NCBI GenBank assembly: GCA_964487925.1
Contig: CAZASZ010000068.1
Coordinates: 1 to 9,555, forward strand
Length of the DNA: 9,555 nucleotides
Source of the DNA: RI-283 sp964487925
Lineage (GTDB): Bacteria; Pseudomonadota; Gammaproteobacteria; SZUA-140
Direction of reading: 5' to 3'
Shown here piece by piece: positions 6,202 through 9,555 of this stretch. Every line of letters begins with the position of its first letter. Position 1 is the stretch's first letter. A model generated the notes under the pieces. It was not told the DNA's origin. It did no database searches and saw only the letters and a list, made by a program, of their open reading frames with translations. Position numbers and translations under genes: made by a program.

Positions 6202-7240
6202 AGGCCTCAGTGAAATGCCGAAAACGCCCGGGAACGGGTTCATGACATTGCTGGCAGAATCCTTCGTCATCGAGCAGATAGGTCGTGATGTCATAGCCGT
6301 TACGCACGATCACGGCTTGACCACAGGACGCGCAATAGGTCGTACCTCCGTCAATATCTGAAACATTACCTGTATAGACGTAGCGCAACCCCGCCGCCAT
6401 GGCCTGGCGGCGCGCCCGGCGGACCGTTTCCAACGGCGTTGACGGGATGTCGCGCATCCTGAAATCCGGATGAAATGCCGTGAAATGTACCGGGACCTCC
6501 GAGCCCAAATGCTCCAGAATCCAGGCGCAAGCGGAGTCAACCTCGGCCTCTGAATCGTTTTGCCCCGGGACCAACAGTGTGGTGATCTCTGTCCAGACCT
6601 TGGTCTCGTGGACGAGATACTTCAAGGTATCCAAGATAGGTTCGAGATGTCCACCGCAGATGCGCCAGTAGAAGTCTTCGTCGAAGGACTTTAGGTCAAC
6701 GTTGACGGCATCGATATTCCGAAAGAAATCGGCGCGTGCCATCTCGGTAACGTATCCCGCAGTCACGGCCACGGTCGCAAGTCCCGCCTCATGACAGGCG
6801 ATTGCGGTATCGTCGGCGTACTCGAGAAAGATGACCGGGTCGTTATACGTGAAGGCCACGCTCGCGCAGCCAAGCCGCCGCGCGCTGTCGGCAATGGTCT
6901 CGGGCTCGGCAGTATCGCAGAGCCGCGCAAATTCACGAGACTTGGAGATATCCCAATTCTGACAGAACCGGCAGGCCAGGTTGCATCCCGCCGTTCCAAA
7001 AGACAACACGCTGCTGCCGGGCAGGAAGTGGTTAAGTGGTTTCTTCTCGATCGGATCGATACAAAATCCGGATGACCGTCCGTAGGTGGTCAAAACCATT
7101 TGCGCGCCTTCGCGCTTGCGCACGAAACACAGGCCCCGCTGACCATCGCGGAGCTTGCAGTAGCGTGGACAGACATCGCATTGAATGCGGCCGTCATCGA
7201 TCTCGTGCCAAAATCGGGCCGGGTGGCGTAAGTCACTCAT
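6170..7240 (-). CDS. amrS: AmmeMemoRadiSam system radical SAM enzyme AmrS
   Basis: This is a radical S-adenosylmethionine enzyme of the branch related to pyruvate-formate-lyase activases; its reaction is not established. The 356 residues show an N-terminal cysteine cluster CDVCPRYC...C (Cys21, 24, 28, 38) and the 4Fe-4S/SAM motif CNLACRFC (Cys86, Cys90, Cys93). SAM-site features follow, such as TYNDPVIFLEY (131-141), VDLKSFDEDFY (181-191) and TLLVPGQND (221-229), then the conserved YVYTGNV (288-294). A C-terminal pair of CxxC motifs follows (Cys303/306 and Cys329/332) that look like a zinc ribbon or rubredoxin-like knuckle. The ATG at 7240 has AAGGAGG five bases upstream and overlaps the end of amrA by 8 bp. 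Gene order B-A-S identifies the system. All cluster ligands are intact. Confidence 0.94.
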   Translation of the reverse strand: MSDLRHPARFWHEIDDGRIQCDVCPRYCKLRDGQRGLCFVRKREGAQMVLTTYGRSSGFCIDPIEKKPLNHFLPGSSVLSFGTAGCNLACRFCQNWDISKSREFARLCDTAEPETIADSARRLGCASVAFTYNDPVIFLEYADDTAIACHEAGLATVAVTAGYVTEMARADFFRNIDAVNVDLKSFDEDFYWRICGGHLEPILDTLKYLVHETKVWTEITTLLVPGQNDSEAEVDSACAWILEHLGSEVPVHFTAFHPDFRMRDIPSTPLETVRRARRQAMAAGLRYVYTGNVSDIDGGTTYCASCGQAVIVRNGYDITTYLLDDEGFCQQCHEPVPGRFRHFTEAYGNQRQAVYL

Positions 7241-7802
7241 GGCCGCCTCCTTCGCTGAAATATTCCACGGTATAGACGGAAACCTCGATCTCCGGATCCC
7301 AGCGATGGGTCATCAGTCCGGCCTTGTGGCGCAGATGCTTCAGGAACTCGTGGGGATTCGGCAGGTCCGCCCAGACCTGGGGTAAAAAGGTCGCCCGCTG
7401 TACCCCCAGCTGCAGGATCACCCCATCCAGCCCCGAATGCAGTGCCATGACGGTCTCGACCTCGCTATGAACATCGAGCAGTCTTGGTTGACTCAGCAGT
7501 GACACCTCGATCGACACCTTTTCCAGTTCGGCCAAGGTCATCGGCAGAAAACGCGGGTCGTGCAAGGCCGCGGCGACGGCATTTTGAGTCAGGTCCTCCA
7601 GCAACGGCCGCGTCGCTTCAAGGGAACCAATACATCCGCGTAGACGATCGCCCCGCTTTAAGGTCACGAAGGCCGCGCCTGGCTCGGAGAGCCTCTCTCG
7701 ATCCTCGACTGAAATATCCGGACCCGGCATCGGCAAGCCGAGGGCTTCGGCAATCGCCACCCTGGCCAAGCCCGTCAGGGCATCGCCCCAACCCACGCTC
7801 AT
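7233..7802 (-). CDS. amrA: AmmeMemoRadiSam system protein A (AMMECR1-like) AmrA
   Basis: This 189-residue protein is the AMMECR1-domain member of the system, related to a human protein linked to a developmental syndrome; no catalytic activity is established. Family signatures are AAFVTLKRGDRLRGCIGSLEA (43-63) with the LRGCIG core at 54-59, then LTQNAVAAALHDPRFLPMTLAEL (71-93), the segment IEVSLLSQP (98-106), and ATFLPQVW (137-144) followed by the helix FLKHLRHKAGL (153-163). Cys57 in LRGCIG is the conserved cysteine. The protein is cytoplasmic and has no signal peptide. The ATG at 7802 overlaps the amrB stop (ATGA, 4 bp) and has a GGGGGTG about six bases upstream; the stop overlaps amrS by 8 bp. 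This coupling suggests the three proteins are made in fixed proportion. Confidence 0.94.
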   Translation of the reverse strand: MSVGWGDALTGLARVAIAEALGLPMPGPDISVEDRERLSEPGAAFVTLKRGDRLRGCIGSLEATRPLLEDLTQNAVAAALHDPRFLPMTLAELEKVSIEVSLLSQPRLLDVHSEVETVMALHSGLDGVILQLGVQRATFLPQVWADLPNPHEFLKHLRHKAGLMTHRWDPEIEVSVYTVEYFSEGGGHE

Positions 7803-8611
7803 GCGGCACCCCCTTCGAAGGCAAAGGCCCCATAACCCACGACGCGCCCGCGGTCACCGGAAGTATCACCGGAGTTGCGCAAATCTAATTGTCGCACGCT
7901 CATTGCATATCGGGTCGCAATCGACAAAAGACCGTTGACCGGCGTCGCCCCGCAGGCCTGATCGTGGTTCAAGGTCGGCGTTAGGGACAGGATCTCATGT
8001 GCCGTGTCTGCATCGATCCCGCGCGCCTGGTCATAGCCATGGTAGTGCGACAGATCCGAACTGATCACAATCAGCGTCTCCGGGTCCAAGAGAAAACGCT
8101 CAATGACTTCCGCCACATCCTCAGTGCCGGCATCACCCACAAGCAGTGGCAGCAGGGCGAAATCACCCAGTTGGCGCTGAAGAAAAGGTAATTGCACCTC
8201 CAACGAATGCTCGAGTATGTGGGCATGGGCACTGGCGGTCACCTGAGGCAGGTCGGCAAGTTCGGCGAGACCGCCACGATCGATAGCCAGTTCACCGAAC
8301 GGCATCGCGAACGCATCGCAATCCGGATGGGCAAGACCGTGAACGGGCACGCGATGCGCGGGACCAAGCAGTAGTACTCGCCTAATCGAAGTCACGTCGT
8401 CAAGCAGGGCATAGGCACTGGCGGCGACAGGCCCGGAATAGATATAACCTGCGTGAGGAACGATCAGGGCCTTGGGCACGAAACCCGGCTGCACAGAACC
8501 CACAGGCGCACGCCCTGCCTGCAGCAGCTCATCGACGGTCCGAATCAGCTCATCCGGGTCATCGGGATAAAAGAGGCCGGCGACGGCGGGCTGACGAGTA
8601 CGCTTATCCAT
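7799..8611 (-). CDS. amrB: AmmeMemoRadiSam system protein B (Memo-like) AmrB
   Basis: This Memo-family protein shares its fold with extradiol dioxygenases; the bacterial reaction is unknown, and human MEMO1 has been linked to metal and redox roles. From ATG 8611 it has 270 residues. The putative metal-site ligands matching human His49, His81 and Cys244 are all present: IVPHAGYIYSGPVAASAY (His53), LLGPAHRVPVHG (His86) and DQACGATPVNGLL (Cys220). Other conserved blocks are AGLFYPDDPDEL (11-22), EHSLEVQLPFLQ (134-145), ISSDLSHYH (183-191) and the C-terminal NSGDTSGD...VVGYGAFAF. The frame is open to ATG 8650, but a near-consensus -10 box covers 8649-8654 and a GGGAGG sits eight bases before 8611, so 8611 is the start. 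It is the first gene of the operon. Confidence 0.94.
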   Translation of the reverse strand: MDKRTRQPAVAGLFYPDDPDELIRTVDELLQAGRAPVGSVQPGFVPKALIVPHAGYIYSGPVAASAYALLDDVTSIRRVLLLGPAHRVPVHGLAHPDCDAFAMPFGELAIDRGGLAELADLPQVTASAHAHILEHSLEVQLPFLQRQLGDFALLPLLVGDAGTEDVAEVIERFLLDPETLIVISSDLSHYHGYDQARGIDADTAHEILSLTPTLNHDQACGATPVNGLLSIATRYAMSVRQLDLRNSGDTSGDRGRVVGYGAFAFEGGAA

Positions 8612-8619
8612 GACAGGCA

Positions 8620-8625
8620 CCTCCC
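8620..8625 (-). promoter_or_regulatory. Shine-Dalgarno deciding the amrB start
   Basis: GGGAGG on the minus strand, eight bases before ATG 8611. Together with the promoter at 8649-8677 it rules against the longer start at 8650. Confidence 0.8.
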
Positions 8626-8648
8626 GAGTCATGGGAGTATAGATGGCC

Positions 8649-8677
8649 AATATAAGCGGCTATTCACATTCTTTCAA
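8649..8677 (-). promoter_or_regulatory. Near-consensus sigma-70 promoter of the amr operon
   Basis: On the minus strand TTGAAA (8677-8672, 5 of 6 to TTGACA), a 17-base spacer and TATATT (8654-8649, 5 of 6 to TATAAT). Transcription would begin near 8642, leaving a leader of about 31 bases that holds the amrB Shine-Dalgarno. A second -10-like TATACT lies at 8640-8635 but lacks a -35. Confidence 0.75.
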
Positions 8678-8691
8678 TAAGAGAATAGCCG
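8657..8691. repeat. Inverted repeat overlapping the amr promoter
   Basis: Arms CGGCTATTC (8657-8665) and GAATAGCCG (8683-8691) are perfect over 9 bp, with 17 bases between. One arm lies in the spacer of the amr promoter and the -35 hexamer lies in the loop. It is therefore either an operator or a hairpin that ends the FadL-family transcript 25 bases after its stop. After the hairpin the minus strand reads CTTATATT, too few T for a strong intrinsic terminator. Confidence 0.6.
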
Positions 8692-8715
8692 TCCTGACCA
8701 TCATTCGACCGCAGA

Positions 8716-9555
8716 TCAGTACCGCCAGTTCACCTGGGCGCTGACAATGTCCACCTCAGCATCATATATGCCCGTCAAAGTGGAATTAAGCGTCGGAACA
8801 GAGCTTTTGAGCGTATTGTCGATACTGGTCTTACCCACGAACAGATGCGAATAACCAACGTCAAGTCGGGACGAGGGCGTCATGTCCCAGGCCAAGCCAA
8901 GCGACACCCAGCGTCGTGAGTTACCCGGAATCCGGGCCGTGCGGTACGTGGCATCGGGGACCGGCGTCTCGTCATAGGCAAGCCCACCGCGCAACATCAG
9001 CGCCGGATCCAACCGATAGTTTGCTCCCAATGAGAATCGATTGGAGTCGTTCCAGGACTCCGTAGTAACGGTATCAGCTTGGCTAGAATCGTAGGTGATA
9101 CGCAACTCCTTGAACCGGCTCCAGTGCGTCCAGGTCCAACCGGCCATTACCGCGAGGTCTGGATTGATCTGCAGGTAATAACCTAGCGAAGTGGATTCCG
9201 GCAACGTGACATCGGCGTGAAGCGTCGTGTCGACGAAACTCCCCGACGCGGCCCGAAGGGTCGCCAAGACTGCAGCGGGCCCCGTGAACACCGCATCGCC
9301 GGAGACGTTTTGGGATACCTTGGAGCGATAGCTCAGGCCGATCCGCGAATCCTGTGTTGGCTCAAACAACACGCCAAGATTAAAGCCGTAACTCCAGTCA
9401 TTGCCCGTCAGGTTCGCGAAGCCATCGCTGCCCTGCGGCGCGGCAGCTGCGCACGCAGGAGGGGCGGACCCTCCCGCCCCGATAGCTGCTGCAGCAACCG
9501 CAAGACACGCCGAGCCCATATCCACAGCGCTCGACAACGTCACATTAACATACTG
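8716..9555 (-). CDS. FadL/OmpP1-family outer-membrane transport protein, C-terminal part
   Basis: This is the last 279 residues of a beta-barrel porin of the FadL/TodX type, which lets long-chain fatty acids or other hydrophobic compounds through the outer membrane. The reading frame stays open to the window edge (first visible residues QYVNVTLSSAVD), so the N terminus, signal peptide and hatch domain lie outside. Family signs are the QY...LSSAVD segment, the GNDWSYGFNLGVLFEPTQDSRIGLSYRSKV stretch, alternating beta-strand patterning, and the aromatic C-terminal end VNWRY, a barrel-assembly signal. An Ala/Gly-rich insert between two cysteines (visible residues 17 and 35) is probably an extracellular loop, perhaps disulfide-closed. 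A GTG at 9543 is not a real start. The substrate cannot be read from this part, so I give no symbol. Confidence 0.92.
   Translation of the reverse strand, partial: QYVNVTLSSAVDMGSACLAVAAAAIGAGGSAPPACAAAAPQGSDGFANLTGNDWSYGFNLGVLFEPTQDSRIGLSYRSKVSQNVSGDAVFTGPAAVLATLRAASGSFVDTTLHADVTLPESTSLGYYLQINPDLAVMAGWTWTHWSRFKELRITYDSSQADTVTTESWNDSNRFSLGANYRLDPALMLRGGLAYDETPVPDATYRTARIPGNSRRWVSLGLAWDMTPSSRLDVGYSHLFVGKTSIDNTLKSSVPTLNSTLTGIYDAEVDIVSAQVNWRY

Noticed and set aside
8650..8680. Longer amrB start at 8650
   Set aside because: The codon overlaps the -10 box of the promoter, and the family N terminus (MDKRTRQPAVAGLFYP) begins at 8611 behind a good Shine-Dalgarno.

Overview
This GC-rich window (about 60% GC by eye) looks like the chromosome of a gammaproteobacterium, possibly a Chromatiales-type sulfur or phototrophic lineage. 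The reasons are the divergent folB/plsY pair, a SerB with a domain in front of the HAD core, a FadL-type outer-membrane porin, an outer-membrane-type lipoprotein and tight GC-rich operons with 4-bp start/stop overlaps. The lineage is an inference from gene content only. I see no rRNA, tRNA, CRISPR array, insertion sequence or other mobile element.

Layout. (1) 1-358, minus: folB, missing only its last few codons at the left edge. (2) 359-509: divergent promoter region with an extended -10 box facing each way. (3) 510-1109, plus: plsY, convergent with the next block. (4) 1130-4656, minus: a probable operon read as alpha/beta hydrolase, mtnB, mtnD, mtnC, serB. It carries the dehydratase, enolase-phosphatase and dioxygenase steps of the methionine salvage pathway, plus phosphoserine phosphatase at the end. 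(5) 4657-4911: an intergenic region with a textbook rho-independent terminator for the block to its right and two adjacent inverted repeats in front of the mtn block. (6) 4912-8611, minus: the three-gene AmmeMemoRadiSam system (amrB Memo-like, amrA AMMECR1-like, amrS radical SAM) followed without a gap by a large lipoprotein gene of unknown function. A near-consensus sigma-70 promoter (TTGAAA, 17 bases, TATATT) lies directly upstream of amrB. (7) 8716-9555, minus: the C-terminal part of a FadL/OmpP1-family porin that runs off the right edge.

How the genes fit together. mtnB-mtnD-mtnC cover three consecutive steps, from methylthioribulose-1-phosphate to the keto acid precursor of methionine. 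The isomerase (mtnA) and the nucleosidase or phosphorylase are not here and must be encoded elsewhere. The amr genes are a conserved trio with no established reaction. The operon shows all the expected metal and cluster ligands, and adds a lipoprotein that could be a fourth, lineage-specific component. That trio plus lipoprotein, with a palindrome overlapping its promoter, is the best candidate here for an undescribed system.
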